Notes: generated from the letters alone by a model not told the origin. Shown: positions 1 through 9,163, numbered from the stretch's first letter. The stretch: DNA of 64,000 nt from Streptomyces flavofungini (GCF_030388665.1 NZ_CP128846.1:3698001-3762000), one strand, 5' to 3'. Numbers and translations: made by a program.

Positions 1-929
1 ACGAGGCCCGGCGGGAGCTGGGCTCCTTCGCCGCCGCGCAGTACCGCACCGGTGCCGTCTCCGAGACCGCCGCGATGATGCTCGCCGACGACCCCAAAAG
101 CTTCTTCGACCAGAACCACCTCGCGGACCGACTCACCAGCCGCCAGAAGAAGGCCGTCGACGACTACCAGACCCAGCAGGTCGCGGCGACCAAACAGCGT
201 GCCAAGGCCACGAAGAGCCTGAAGTCGCTGCAGGACTCGCGCGACGACCTCCGGACGAGCAAGCAGACCGTCCAGACCAAGCTGACCGAGGCCCGCTCGC
301 TCCTGTCGAAGCTGACCGCCGAGGAGAAGGCGCGGCTCGCGGCGATCGAGAAGCGCAAGGAGGAGGCCGCCAAGCGCAAGGCGGCCGAGCTGGCGCGCAA
401 GCAGGCCGCCGAGGAGCGCGAGCGGAAGGCCGAGGAGGCAGCCGAGCGACGCGAGCGGGAGCGTGAGCAGGGTTCGGGGTCCGGTTCGGACTCCGGGGCG
501 GACAACGGTTCCGGGTCGGGCTCGGGCTCGGACACGGGGTCCGGCTCGGGTTCGGACGCGGGTACGGGCAGCGGCTACGCGGCCAAGGCCGAGAAGGTGA
601 TCGCCTTCGCCGAGAAGCAGATGGGCAAGCCTTACGTGTGGGGTGCCACGGGGCCCGGCTCCTACGACTGCTCCGGGCTCACGCAGGCGGCCTGGAAGAC
701 CGCGGGGATCTCGCTGCCCCGCACCACCTGGGACCAGGTGAAGGTCGGCACGACCGTCCCGACCTCCCAGGCCAAGCCGGGTGACCTGGTCTTCTTCTAC
801 GACGACATCAGCCACGTCGGGATCTACATCGGCGACGGCAAGATGATCCACGCCCCGAAGCCGGGCGCGAACGTCCGCGTCGAGTCGATCTACTACATGC
901 CGATCCACAGCGTGGTCCGGCCCGCGTGA
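1..929 (+). CDS. NlpC/P60 family cell-wall peptidase (5' end outside window)
   Basis: The reading frame is open from base 3 at the window edge, so the true start lies upstream. The visible part has an alpha-helical coiled-coil segment rich in Lys/Glu/Ala, a Gly/Ser/Asp linker at about bases 470-570, and a C-terminal NlpC/P60 domain. The domain shows the catalytic Cys in YDCSGLTQ and the His in SHVGIYIGDG. Family knowledge: secreted D,L-endopeptidases that cut peptidoglycan stem peptides, with the coiled coil controlling access to the active site. It is a close paralogue of the gene at 1820-2878; both share AAAQYRTGAV in the helical part. It is followed by a strong hairpin terminator. Confidence 0.93.
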   Translation, partial: EARRELGSFAAAQYRTGAVSETAAMMLADDPKSFFDQNHLADRLTSRQKKAVDDYQTQQVAATKQRAKATKSLKSLQDSRDDLRTSKQTVQTKLTEARSLLSKLTAEEKARLAAIEKRKEEAAKRKAAELARKQAAEERERKAEEAAERREREREQGSGSGSDSGADNGSGSGSGSDTGSGSGSDAGTGSGYAAKAEKVIAFAEKQMGKPYVWGATGPGSYDCSGLTQAAWKTAGISLPRTTWDQVKVGTTVPTSQAKPGDLVFFYDDISHVGIYIGDGKMIHAPKPGANVRVESIYYMPIHSVVRPA

Positions 930-983
930 ACCGTTGCCCCTCTGCGCGCAGCGTGCGTAAACCGCTGTCTACGTAGAGGTACG

Positions 984-1018
984 AAAAAGCCCCGCACGCG
1001 TGCGTGCGGGGCTTTTTC
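984..1018. terminator. Bidirectional Rho-independent terminator
   Basis: A near-perfect inverted repeat (AAAAAGCCCCGCACGC paired with its complement) ends in a T5 run on each strand. It lies between the convergent NlpC/P60 gene and the minus-strand membrane gene, so it can serve both. Confidence 0.9.
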
Positions 1019-1071
1019 ATGTCACTCCTGCCGCTCCTGTGCCTCCTGTCACCCCTGTCAGCGGACGTTGA

Positions 1072-1425
1072 TCACGTCCAGAGCACCGCGATGAAGATGT
1101 TCGCCGTCGTGAGGCCGCCGACCGCCCCGAACATCCCCTTGTCGACCTTCTCCTCGTCCCGCTTCACGTACACGAGCCCGAGAATCACGATCAGCAGCGC
1201 GAGCTTGATGCCGATCTTGAGGTTGTTGACCGTGTTGTCGTCGGCCTGGTTCAACCCGACGAGGGCGACACCAGTGATCAACATGGTCAACGCGCCGTGC
1301 AGCATCGCGGGGCTGAACCGGGCCGCGCCCTCGCCCATCGCCTTCATCTGGGTCAGGAAGCCGCCCAGGAGCGAGGCGATGCCGATGATGTGCAGGCCGA
1401 CGAAGAGATGGATGAGTACGTCCAT
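1072..1425 (-). CDS. Small integral membrane protein, 117 aa
   Basis: Three to four hydrophobic helices are visible: a segment starting VLIHLFVGLHIIGIASLLGG, one around TMLITGVALVGL, one around LALLIVILGLVYV and a C-terminal one near the end. The ATG at 1425 is chosen because the longer reading starts in Pro/Gly-rich non-conserved sequence and this Met directly precedes the first helix. Proteins of this kind are common in Streptomyces but no function is known to me. It is convergent with the first peptidase gene. Confidence 0.8.
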   Translation of the reverse strand: MDVLIHLFVGLHIIGIASLLGGFLTQMKAMGEGAARFSPAMLHGALTMLITGVALVGLNQADDNTVNNLKIGIKLALLIVILGLVYVKRDEEKVDKGMFGAVGGLTTANIFIAVLWT

Positions 1426-1819
1426 GGGGCGGAGCCTAATTCCCGGCCCCGGGCTCGGTCCGGGCGGGGCCATATCACCCGCCGCGGGGAACGCGGGCCA
1501 CAAACGCCACCTCGGTCACGCGGGCCGCGAAACCCGCCACCGCGCCCCGGCACGGCCGCTCGTATCCGTTCACTCGGCGCCACTCATCCGTCGTTAGCGC
1601 ACATCGGGTCACGAACCGGTGACGGTCAGGTTTAGCGTCCTCTGCCAGGTGACCGGCTCCCCACCGCCGCCCCGTCCAGGGCGGCAGTCGGCCACCTCCG
1701 CCGAAAGTCCGACGGCGTCCCGCTCCCCTGTGCGAGCGCCGTCGGACCGGCACTCCAGCGGCATCAGGCGCGGCGGCACCGGTGAGGGCCCCGGCCACAA
1801 GGAAGGACGTGGAGCCTCC

Positions 1820-2878
1820 GTGGCAGCGCACCGCAAGCCCAAGCAGCGCTCGCTCAGCGGCCATACGGCCCGTACGGCCGCCACCCTCGCCCTCGCGTCG
1901 GCCGCCACCGCGACCGCCTTCGAGGGCACCGGACACGCGGAACCCCGGCTCACTCCCAGCGAGGTGAAGGACAAGGTCGACGAGCTCTACCGCGAGGCCG
2001 AGGTCGCCACCGAGAAGTACAACGGCGCCAAGGAGAAGGCCGACAAGGCCGAGCGGTCCCTGACCGACCTGCGCGACGAGGCCGCCCGCAGGACCGAGAA
2101 GCTCAACACGGCCCGCCAGGGCCTGGGCGCCCTGGCCGCCGCGCAGTACCGCACCGGGGCCGTCGACCCGTCGGTGCAGTTGGCGCTCTCCTCCGACCCC
2201 GACGAGTTCCTCGAACGAGCCTCGCGCGCCGACCGCGCGGGCCACCGCCAGGCCGCCACCGTCACCGACGTCCGCCACCAGATCCGTGAGCTCGACCAGC
2301 TGCACACCGAGGCGGACGGCACGCTCGACGACCTCAAGTCCCGCCAGGCGGACCTGCGGAAGCACAAGAAGACCGTGACCGGCAAGCTCGCCGAGGCCAA
2401 GCGGCTGCTCGCGCGGCTCACCAGCGAGGAGCGCGCCCGCCTCGCCGCGGACGGGGCGGCCGGGGACAGCGACCGGGCCTCGCGCGAGGCCCCCCGCGGC
2501 CCCGCCCCCGGTGCCTCCAAGGCCGTCGGCTCCCGGGCCGCGGCGGCCGTCTCCTACGCCTACAAAGCTCTCGGCAGCCCCTACGTCTGGGGCGCCACCG
2601 GCCCGAACGCCTTCGACTGCTCCGGCCTCACCCAGGCCGCGTACCGCGCGGCAGGCGTCTCCCTGCCGCGCACGACGTACGCCCAGATCGACGCCGGCCG
2701 ACGCGTCTCAAGGGCCGAACTCCAGCCGGGCGACCTGGTGTTCTTCTACTCGGGCATCAGCCACGTCGGCCTCTACGTCGGCGACGGCAAGATGATCCAC
2801 GCCCCGAACCCGAGCGCGCCGGTGCGGCTCGCGCCCATCGACCAGATGCCGTTCGCGGGGGCCACGCGGGTGGGGTGA
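1820..2878 (+). CDS. NlpC/P60 family cell-wall peptidase, 352 aa
   Basis: A GTG start at 1820 gives a classic Streptomyces N-terminus: a basic stretch (AAHRKPKQRS), a hydrophobic Ala/Thr-rich signal segment and then the coiled-coil region from about residue 45. The C-terminal domain has YVWGATGP, the catalytic Cys in FDCSGLTQ, and the His in SHVGLYVGDG, as in secreted D,L-endopeptidases that hydrolyse peptidoglycan. A frame open to 1619 exists but has no plausible signal peptide start. It is a paralogue of the gene at 1-929, suggesting a tandem duplication. Its last codons fall in a roughly 20-bp tandem repeat. Confidence 0.92.
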   Translation: MAAHRKPKQRSLSGHTARTAATLALASAATATAFEGTGHAEPRLTPSEVKDKVDELYREAEVATEKYNGAKEKADKAERSLTDLRDEAARRTEKLNTARQGLGALAAAQYRTGAVDPSVQLALSSDPDEFLERASRADRAGHRQAATVTDVRHQIRELDQLHTEADGTLDDLKSRQADLRKHKKTVTGKLAEAKRLLARLTSEERARLAADGAAGDSDRASREAPRGPAPGASKAVGSRAAAAVSYAYKALGSPYVWGATGPNAFDCSGLTQAAYRAAGVSLPRTTYAQIDAGRRVSRAELQPGDLVFFYSGISHVGLYVGDGKMIHAPNPSAPVRLAPIDQMPFAGATRVG

Positions 2879-2940
2879 GCCATCCTGTCGTGGGGTGAGC
2901 CACCCCGTCCGTGGGTGATCCACCCGTCCGTGGGGTGGCC
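2870..2940. repeat. Tandem repeat of about 20 bp spanning a stop codon
   Basis: Units beginning GTGGGGTGAGCCA start at 2870, 2890 and 2911 (the third diverged), with a partial unit from 2930. The TGA of the NlpC/P60 gene (2876-2878) lies inside the first unit. Confidence 0.75.
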
Positions 2941-2966
2941 GCGCTGGGCCGTCCGATGCCCCGCCG

Positions 2967-3713
2967 TCAGACCAGGCGCCGCGCCGTCGCCCACCGCGTC
3001 AGCTCGTGCCGGTTGGAGAGCTGGAGCTTGCGCAGCACCGCCGAGACATGGGACTCGACCGTCTTCACGGAGATGTAGAGCTGCTTGGCGATCTCCTTGT
3101 ACGCGTACCCCCGCGCGATGAGCCGCAGCACCTCGCGCTCGCGCTGCGTGAGGCGGTCCAGGTCCTCGTCGACCGGCGCCGCGTCCGTCGACGCGAACGC
3201 GTCCAGGACGAAGCCCGCCAGCCGCGGCGAGAACACCGCGTCGCCCTCCTGGACCCGGAAGATCGAGTCGACCAGGTCCGTGCCGGTGATCGTCTTGGTG
3301 ACATAGCCGCGGGCACCGCCCCGGATGACCCCGATGACGTCCTCCGCCGCGTCCGACACCGAGAGCGCGAGGAACCGCACCGGGGCCTCCGCGTCCGCCA
3401 TCAACGGCGCGCACCGGCGCAGGACTTCGACCCCGCCACCGCCCGGCAGGTGCACGTCGAGGAGCACCACCTCGGGGCGCGTCGCCGTGATGACCGTGAC
3501 CGCCTGGTCGACGTCGGCGGCCTCGCCGACCACCTCGACGCCCGTGCGCTCCGTCTGGCCGATCTCCGCCTGCACGCCGGTGCGGAACATCCGGTGGTCG
3601 TCGACCAGGACGACCCGCACACGCCGCCCGGCCTCGGCCCCGGCCCCACCCGCCTCGCCGCCCCGCTGGGCGTCGGCCTCCGCCGGTCCGCCCGCTTCGG
3701 TCGCGTCGCTCAT
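2967..3713 (-). CDS. NarL/LuxR-family response regulator, 248 aa
   Basis: The N-terminal receiver domain begins VRVVLVDDHRMFR, has the phospho-acceptor Asp in LLDVHLPG and the switch Lys in GYVTK. The C-terminal LuxR-type helix-turn-helix has LTQREREVLRLIARG and SVKTVESHV. The start ATG at 3713 overlaps the TGA of the upstream histidine kinase (ATGA at 3710-3713), implying translational coupling and a cognate pair. An Ala/Gly/Glu-rich tail of about 30 residues precedes the receiver. By context it is the regulator of a PspC/LiaFSR-like envelope-stress system; the actual target genes are unknown. Confidence 0.93.
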   Translation of the reverse strand: MSDATEAGGPAEADAQRGGEAGGAGAEAGRRVRVVLVDDHRMFRTGVQAEIGQTERTGVEVVGEAADVDQAVTVITATRPEVVLLDVHLPGGGGVEVLRRCAPLMADAEAPVRFLALSVSDAAEDVIGVIRGGARGYVTKTITGTDLVDSIFRVQEGDAVFSPRLAGFVLDAFASTDAAPVDEDLDRLTQREREVLRLIARGYAYKEIAKQLYISVKTVESHVSAVLRKLQLSNRHELTRWATARRLV

Positions 3714-5014
3714 GTCGCCGCCGTCCTCTCCATCTCCAGCTCGACTTCCGTGCCGCCGCCCGGCACCGCGCGCAACCGCGCCGTACCGCCGTTCCGCTGC
3801 ATGCGGCCGATGATCGATTCTCGTACGCCCATGCGGTCGTCCGGCACGGAATCCAGATCGAAGCCCGGACCGCGGTCCCGCACCGACACGAAGACCGTCT
3901 CCCCCTCGACTTCGGCGAAGACCTGCACCGCGCCGCCCTCGCCACCGTACTTGGCGGCGTTCACCATCGCTTCCCGCGCGGCCTGCATCTGTGCCGTCAG
4001 TCCCTCGTCGAGCGGGCAGTCCCCGACGACGACCACCTCGATCGGGACGCCGTGCTTGTCCTCGACCTCCGCGGCGCTGCGGCGCACGGCCTCGGCGAGG
4101 GTGTCGGGCTCCTCCGCCTCGTCCTTGCCGGTGCCCTCCGGCTTGTACAGCCAGGCGCGCAGGTCGCGCTCCTGGGCGCGGGCGAGACGGCGGACCTCGC
4201 TCGGGCTTTCCGCGTTGCGCTGGATCAGGGTCAGGGTGTGCAGCACCGAGTCGTGCACGTGCGCGGCGACCTCCGCCCGCTCCTGGGCACGGATGCGCAT
4301 GAGGCGCTCCTCGGAGAGGTCCTGCGACATCCGCACGAGATAGGGGCCCGCGAGCAGCGCGATGCCCACGAGCACGGCGAGCGCCGCCTGGAGCGCGGCC
4401 CCGAGGTCGGACGCGGAGCCCCGCAGGACGAAGATGCCGGACACGCCCACGCCCACGAGGACGACCCCGGCGGCGGTCCGGGCGATCGTCAGCGTGCGCC
4501 GTCTGCGGCCGACCTCCATCCAGCGGGCCCTGCGGGCGTTGTCCGCCTGGCGCCAGACCAGCGCGACACCGGCGGCGACGAGCAGGGTCGGCCACAGATA
4601 GGCCTGAGTCGGACCTTCCAGGTCGACGCTGCCGACGAAGACCATGACGATGACGACCATCGCGAGCAGCGCGACGATCTGGCCCTTGTCCGGCTTGCGC
4701 GCGACCAGCTTGCGGCGGCCGTCCGGGGAGGTCTCGGTGGACACCACGGCCGGTCGCTGGGCGCCGCCGACCCCGCCGACACCCAGGGGCACGAAGAACC
4801 AGAACGCCGCGTACAGCAGGGCGCCCAGGCCGTTGTCGAGGAACAGGCCGATGAAGATGATCCGCACCCAGATCACGGGCAGCCCGAGATGGCCCGCGAG
4901 GCCGCGCGCGACCCCGCCGAGCAGGCGGCCCTCACCGCTGCGATAGAGCTTCCGCAGCGGCCGCTCGTCTTCGATGGGTACAGCTGCGGCTTCCGGCATG
5001 TGTCCGATGTTCAC
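3710..5014 (-). CDS. PspC-domain sensor histidine kinase
   Basis: A PspC domain occupies roughly residues 15-70 (GRLLGGVARGLAGHLGLPV, then a hydrophobic helix). Four further membrane segments follow, then a HisKA_3 dimerisation region with the phosphorylated His in VAAHVHDSVLHTL. The C-terminal HATPase has the N box in AMVNAAKYGG and DRGPGFD. This is the PspC-fused kinase class typical of actinobacteria. It is the first gene of a two-gene operon with the response regulator. GTG at 5014 and ATG at 4999 are both possible starts; neither has a strong ribosome-binding site. It diverges from the PspC/LiaF-like gene at 5311. Confidence 0.92.
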   Translation of the reverse strand: MNIGHMPEAAAVPIEDERPLRKLYRSGEGRLLGGVARGLAGHLGLPVIWVRIIFIGLFLDNGLGALLYAAFWFFVPLGVGGVGGAQRPAVVSTETSPDGRRKLVARKPDKGQIVALLAMVVIVMVFVGSVDLEGPTQAYLWPTLLVAAGVALVWRQADNARRARWMEVGRRRRTLTIARTAAGVVLVGVGVSGIFVLRGSASDLGAALQAALAVLVGIALLAGPYLVRMSQDLSEERLMRIRAQERAEVAAHVHDSVLHTLTLIQRNAESPSEVRRLARAQERDLRAWLYKPEGTGKDEAEEPDTLAEAVRRSAAEVEDKHGVPIEVVVVGDCPLDEGLTAQMQAAREAMVNAAKYGGEGGAVQVFAEVEGETVFVSVRDRGPGFDLDSVPDDRMGVRESIIGRMQRNGGTARLRAVPGGGTEVELEMERTAAT

Positions 5015-5069
5015 ACGCGGGCGCGGGTGGGGGCATCAGGGTCGAGCCCCGAGACTCCCCTGATCTCCC

Positions 5070-5167
5070 GGCCGACCCGCCGCTGTCCCTCGGCCGACCC
5101 GCCGCTGTCCCTCGGCCGGTACGGCGCTGGTCCCTCGGCCGGTACGGCGCTGGTCGCCCGGCCGGTC
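5070..5167. repeat. 22/23-bp tandem repeat in a divergent promoter region
   Basis: Units starting GGCCGACCC at 5070 and 5092 are identical (22 bp). Related units starting GGCCGGTACGG at 5114 and 5137 are 23 bp long, and a partial unit starts at 5160. They lie between the kinase gene and the PspC/LiaF-like gene. Confidence 0.8.
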
Positions 5168-5310
5168 GGCCGGAGCTCACGCCCGGGTTTCCCGGGCCGT
5201 CCCGAGATGAGGTCAGGGCTCTGGGCTCCGGGACGGTCAGGGACGATTTCAGGGTCGGGCCAGGGTTGTCCCGGCTGCCGCGGCGGGCGTCCGGCCGTCA
5301 CCATGGAGCC

Positions 5311-6648
5311 ATGACAGATCAGCAGCCCGCGTCGGGCCCGTCGGCCCCGCCGCACGAGACCGCCACCGCCACGGCCGCGGAGCCGGGCGGTCCGGAGGCC
5401 GTGCGCGAGCCCAAGCTCCGCCGCGACCGCCGGCACCGCAAGCTGGGCGGCGTGTGCGCGGGGCTCGGGCGGCACTGCCAGATGGACCCGGTGATCTTCC
5501 GCATCGGCCTGGCCGTGCTCGCGATCACCAGCGGCCTGGGCCTGGTCTTCTACGGCTTCGCGTGGCTGTTCGTCCCCTATGAGGACGAGGAGGAGAACGA
5601 GGCCCGCCGTCTCCTGACCGGCCGCGTGGACGGCCCCGCGCTGACGGCCGTGCTGTTCGCCCTGGTGGGCTGCGGCGTGTTCCTGACCCTGTTGAACAAC
5701 AGCGACGCGCTGACCTTCGCCGCCGTCCTCGCCCTGCTGCTCGCGGGCGCGGGGTATTGGTCGCAGCACCGCGGCGCCCCCGACCCCGACCCGGTGGCGG
5801 TCCAGGCCGTGGCGGACGCGCCGCCCGAGACCCTGGCCCCGCCGGTGACGGGCGGCCCGTCCTGGTGGCGCGACCCCCTGACGAAGGGCACGGGACCGGA
5901 GGGGATGCCGAAGTACTTCTGGGGCCCGGACCCGGTCGTGGTGGAGTATCAGCCGGACGCCCCCCACTCCCCCGCAGGCCGGCGCCCGCCTGCCCCCGAG
6001 CCGACGGGTCCGCGCGGGCCGCGCTGGCTCGGCGGCTGGGTGTTCGTCGCCGCCGTCCTCGCGGCCTGTCTCGGCTCGGCCCTGACCTGGGAGGACCACC
6101 CGCTCGGCACCAGCCTGCAGACCGGCCTCGCCTGCGCGCTCGCCGTGCTCGGCCTCGGCATCGCGGCCAGTTCCTTCCTCGGTCGCACGGGCGCGGGCTC
6201 GATCGTCCTCGCGGTGATCACCGCGGGCCTGGTCGCCGGTGCCGCGGCCCTGCCGAAGAACATCACCACGGACTGGATACGCACGGACTGGCGTCCGGCC
6301 ACCACGGCGGACGTCCGTCCGACCTACGAGATGGGCACAGGCGTCGGCACGCTGGACCTGAGCCGGATCGACCTCGGCAAGGACCAGACGCTGCGCACGG
6401 GCGCGGAGGTCGGCGCGGGCCGTCTGAGGGTGATCGTGCCGAGCGACGCGGAGGTGCGGCTGCGGGCCGAGGTGGGCGTCGGCGACATCCAGTTGCCGGG
6501 CGACAAGAGCAAGGACGTGGACGTGGAACCGGGCAAGGAGAAGTCGGCGACCCTGGCCCCGCCGCGGGGCGCGAAGGACGGCGGCACGATCGAGCTGCGG
6601 CTCGAAGTCGGCGTCGGACAGGTGGAGGTGGAACGTGCTGCGTCATGA
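5311..6648 (+). CDS. PspC-domain membrane protein with LiaF-like C-terminal domain, 445 aa
   Basis: A PspC domain (about residues 30-90: KLGGVCAGLGRHCQMDPV, then a hydrophobic helix) is followed by several membrane segments to about residue 325. The soluble C-terminal part is a repetitive beta-rich domain (GTGVGTLDLSRI, EVGAGRLRVIVP, EVGVGDIQLPG, EVGVGQVEVERA), as in LiaF/YvqF 'toast-rack' domains. LiaF-type proteins restrain their cognate LiaS-like kinase, and the divergent PspC kinase/regulator pair next door supports that role here by inference. The ATG at 5311 precedes the polar N-terminus. It overlaps the next gene by 14 bases. Confidence 0.88.
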   Translation: MTDQQPASGPSAPPHETATATAAEPGGPEAVREPKLRRDRRHRKLGGVCAGLGRHCQMDPVIFRIGLAVLAITSGLGLVFYGFAWLFVPYEDEEENEARRLLTGRVDGPALTAVLFALVGCGVFLTLLNNSDALTFAAVLALLLAGAGYWSQHRGAPDPDPVAVQAVADAPPETLAPPVTGGPSWWRDPLTKGTGPEGMPKYFWGPDPVVVEYQPDAPHSPAGRRPPAPEPTGPRGPRWLGGWVFVAAVLAACLGSALTWEDHPLGTSLQTGLACALAVLGLGIAASSFLGRTGAGSIVLAVITAGLVAGAAALPKNITTDWIRTDWRPATTADVRPTYEMGTGVGTLDLSRIDLGKDQTLRTGAEVGAGRLRVIVPSDAEVRLRAEVGVGDIQLPGDKSKDVDVEPGKEKSATLAPPRGAKDGGTIELRLEVGVGQVEVERAAS

Positions 6649-7114
6649 GTTCCAGCCCGGCAGGCTGGTGGCGGGCTTCTTCCTGACGGCGGCCGGTCTG
6701 GTGTACGCGGGCGACGCGGGCGGGCTGTGGGACACCCCGTGGTTCGCGATGATCCCGATCGTGGTGGGAGGCCTGTTCCTCGCGGCGGCGACGGCGGCCG
6801 TGGCCCACGGCATACGCAAGGCGCGGCGGCCCCGCGCGAAGGGCTCGGGCCGTCCGGCGGGTGCCCCGGGCCGTCCGGCGACGGGCCCGAGCAGTCCGGC
6901 GGCCTGGCCCTCTCCGGACAGCGCGAAGCCCTCGGCGGCCACCGGCACCCCGGCGGGCCCCGAGGCCAAGGCACCGGCCACCGGCTTCGGCGCAGCACCG
7001 GACACGGCCTCGGGCACGGGCACGGCCTCGGACACGGGCACGACCTCAGGCACGGGCACGACCCCAGGCAGGACCCCGGACAGGGGCGCTGACAAGGCCG
7101 CTGACAGGCCCTAG
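6635..7114 (+). CDS. Small membrane protein with Thr/Gly/Ser/Ala-rich tail, 159 aa
   Basis: GTG start at 6635 inside the end of the preceding gene, so translation is likely coupled. Two membrane helices (around LVAGFFLTAAGLVYAG and FAMIPIVVGGLFLAAATA) are followed by a basic stretch and a low-complexity tail with repeated Gly-Thr and Ser/Asp-Thr units. It is probably an accessory of the PspC/LiaF-like protein. Its TAG and the TAG of the convergent DoxX gene share the palindrome CTAG at 7111-7114. Confidence 0.8.
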   Translation: MLRHEFQPGRLVAGFFLTAAGLVYAGDAGGLWDTPWFAMIPIVVGGLFLAAATAAVAHGIRKARRPRAKGSGRPAGAPGRPATGPSSPAAWPSPDSAKPSAATGTPAGPEAKAPATGFGAAPDTASGTGTASDTGTTSGTGTTPGRTPDRGADKAADRP

Positions 7115-7638
7115 CCCAGCCCGAGTCCTCTGGAGTTGCGGCGTTCGGCGAGCCAGGCGTCGACGGAGAGGTAGGACGCACCGGCGAGGATCAGGGGCAG
7201 CCAGGCCATGAGGTACGGAAGGTCGTTGCCGTAGTAGTAGGGCTCTTCGTGCCAGCTCATGGTCAGCCAGAGGCTGAGGGAGATCAGGGCGCCGCCGAGC
7301 GCGGCGATCCGGGCGAAGAAGCCGATCAGGATGCCGATGCCGACGGCGAGTTCACCGAAGGCGATGGCGTAGCCGAAGCCGACGGGGCTCTTCAGGGCCA
7401 GGTCGACGAGTTCGGGGAAGGCGGCGAGGTCGCGGACGCCGCGCATGGTCTCGCCGATGGACCCGGTGCCCTTCGCCTTCATGAAGGCGCTGTCGGTGAT
7501 CTTGTCGAGGCCGGCATAGATGAAGGTGACGCCGAGGAAGACCCGTAGGGGGAGCAGGGCGTACCGGGTGGCGTTGTCGCGCCAGTCGTTCCGCCTGGCA
7601 TAGCCGCTGTGGCTGTCCGTGCGCATGCCGTGAGCCAT
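7111..7638 (-). CDS. DoxX-family membrane protein, 175 aa
   Basis: Four membrane segments with the DoxX signature: LRVFLGVTFIYAGLDKI near the N-terminus, GYAIAFGELAVGIGILIGF in the middle and ALISLSLWLTMSW later. DoxX proteins are small quinone-oxidoreductase-like membrane proteins; in mycobacteria a DoxX works with superoxide dismutase and a thiosulfate sulfurtransferase. No such partner is adjacent here. The ATG at 7638 has a GGAGAGG upstream. It ends tail-to-tail with the preceding plus-strand gene. Confidence 0.9.
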   Translation of the reverse strand: MAHGMRTDSHSGYARRNDWRDNATRYALLPLRVFLGVTFIYAGLDKITDSAFMKAKGTGSIGETMRGVRDLAAFPELVDLALKSPVGFGYAIAFGELAVGIGILIGFFARIAALGGALISLSLWLTMSWHEEPYYYGNDLPYLMAWLPLILAGASYLSVDAWLAERRNSRGLGLG

Positions 7639-7876
7639 CGTGTCCGCCGCCTCTCCCGCGCCTCGGCCGTTGCCCCGTCAACTGACCATACGTACGAGAG
7701 GGAGTCGCTGCTCAGTGGCGTGCGGCGGTTTCCTCGAAGGCTTCCGGGAGCCCGCTGAGGGGGCGGGGTTCCGGGGCACTCGGGAGGGGGATGTACATGC
7801 GTCCATTCGGAGCGGTCCGGGTGGCCGGGCGAAGTGTGCGGGGAGCGGTCCGGCGTGCGGTGGTGGTGCGGGTCGG

Positions 7877-9163
7877 TCAGTCGGTGACGTCGATGGTGCA
7901 GCGGTTGGTCTCGACGCCCGCGGCGGTGATCACTTGGACGTCGACGCGGCCGGGTTCGACGTCGACGGGCACGGGGACGGTCAGGACGGCGTCCGTGGGG
8001 TTGGTGAAGCCGCCGGGGACGGGCACGAGGGGCACGTGGACGTGGACGGATCCGATGCGGACGGCCATCTTGGCCAGTCGGTCGGCGCTGCCCGCGCCGG
8101 GCGGGACGAAGCCGGCGCCGCGGATCTCGATGTCGTCGCCGGTGCGGATCGGGGCGTCCAGGTCGCCGGCCTCGCGGGAGCGGACGACGGAGAGGATGAC
8201 GGGCCTGCCGCCCTCTGCGTACTTGCCGGCCAGGTACGTCGCGGCGGACACGAGGACCAGCAGGGCGAGACCCCACGGCAGGTCGGGCAGTTGCTCGGGG
8301 CGGCGCGCGAGCCGGACGGCGACGAAGACCACGGCGACGGCGCTGACGAGGACGTACTGGGCGTCGGCGAAGTGGCCGCGACCGGCGTCGTCGGTGAGCA
8401 GGTCGGCGGCGCGCGGCCGGTCGGCGCGGACCTTCTGGAGCCGCTGGGCGAGGACGCGCAGGCCGACGACACGGCGTACGAGCACGGCGACACCGCAGAC
8501 GACGGCGAGGACGGTCACCAGGCCCGCGGCGCGGGCGAGCTCGAGGCCGTCCACGAGCTCCTCGCGCGCGTCGTGGCCGGAGGCCGCGGCGAGTTCGCCC
8601 GCGAGGACGAGCACGGCGAAGACGACGAACAGCACCCAGCAGGCGGCGACCGCGCGCGAGGTGGAGAGCCGGTTGTCCTCGCCGATGACGGGGGCGATGA
8701 CGCCGCCGCGGGCGCGGTGCAGATACGCGGCGCCGCTCAGGGCCACGGCGACGACGGTCGCGGCGAGCAGCCCGGCCGTGCGGGCCGTGGTCCAGCCCGT
8801 GCCGACGGCGGTGAGGGCCTGCACGAGCAGCAGGACCAGCACGCCGACCCAGACCACGGCGAGCGTGCGCGGCCACAGTCGGGTGAGCCAGGCCTGGCCC
8901 TCGGCGCGGCCGCGCTCGGCGACGTTCCGCGCGGACTGGGTCAGCTCGTCCGACACCCACTGGCGGGAGGCGCCCGCGGAGTGGACGACGGCCGCGGGCA
9001 CGCCGTGCCCGGCCGCCAGCTCGTCGCGCTTGGCGAGGAACGCGGCCACGGCGCGCCGGTGTCCCTCGCGCGCCCCGTGCGGGGAGTCGCCGCACACGCA
9101 GCCACTCCCGTGCGCCCCCTGCCTGGCTTCCTGCACCGCCACCGCGTACGCCGCCTTCCCCAC
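7877..9163 (-). CDS. Polytopic membrane protein with IPT/TIG-like C-terminal domain, 428 aa
   Basis: About six hydrophobic helices occur between residues 100 and 330. The soluble C-terminus (about residues 330-428) has a beta-sandwich look: DDIEIRGAGFVPPG, then VPVPVDVEPGRVDVQVITAAG, typical of IPT/TIG-type domains. The N-terminus is a soluble, Ala/His-rich region with CVCGD. I do not recognise a specific family or pathway. It is flanked by DoxX and an aldolase-like gene, each with its own spacing, so it is probably monocistronic. Confidence 0.8.
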   Translation of the reverse strand: MGKAAYAVAVQEARQGAHGSGCVCGDSPHGAREGHRRAVAAFLAKRDELAAGHGVPAAVVHSAGASRQWVSDELTQSARNVAERGRAEGQAWLTRLWPRTLAVVWVGVLVLLLVQALTAVGTGWTTARTAGLLAATVVAVALSGAAYLHRARGGVIAPVIGEDNRLSTSRAVAACWVLFVVFAVLVLAGELAAASGHDAREELVDGLELARAAGLVTVLAVVCGVAVLVRRVVGLRVLAQRLQKVRADRPRAADLLTDDAGRGHFADAQYVLVSAVAVVFVAVRLARRPEQLPDLPWGLALLVLVSAATYLAGKYAEGGRPVILSVVRSREAGDLDAPIRTGDDIEIRGAGFVPPGAGSADRLAKMAVRIGSVHVHVPLVPVPGGFTNPTDAVLTVPVPVDVEPGRVDVQVITAAGVETNRCTIDVTD

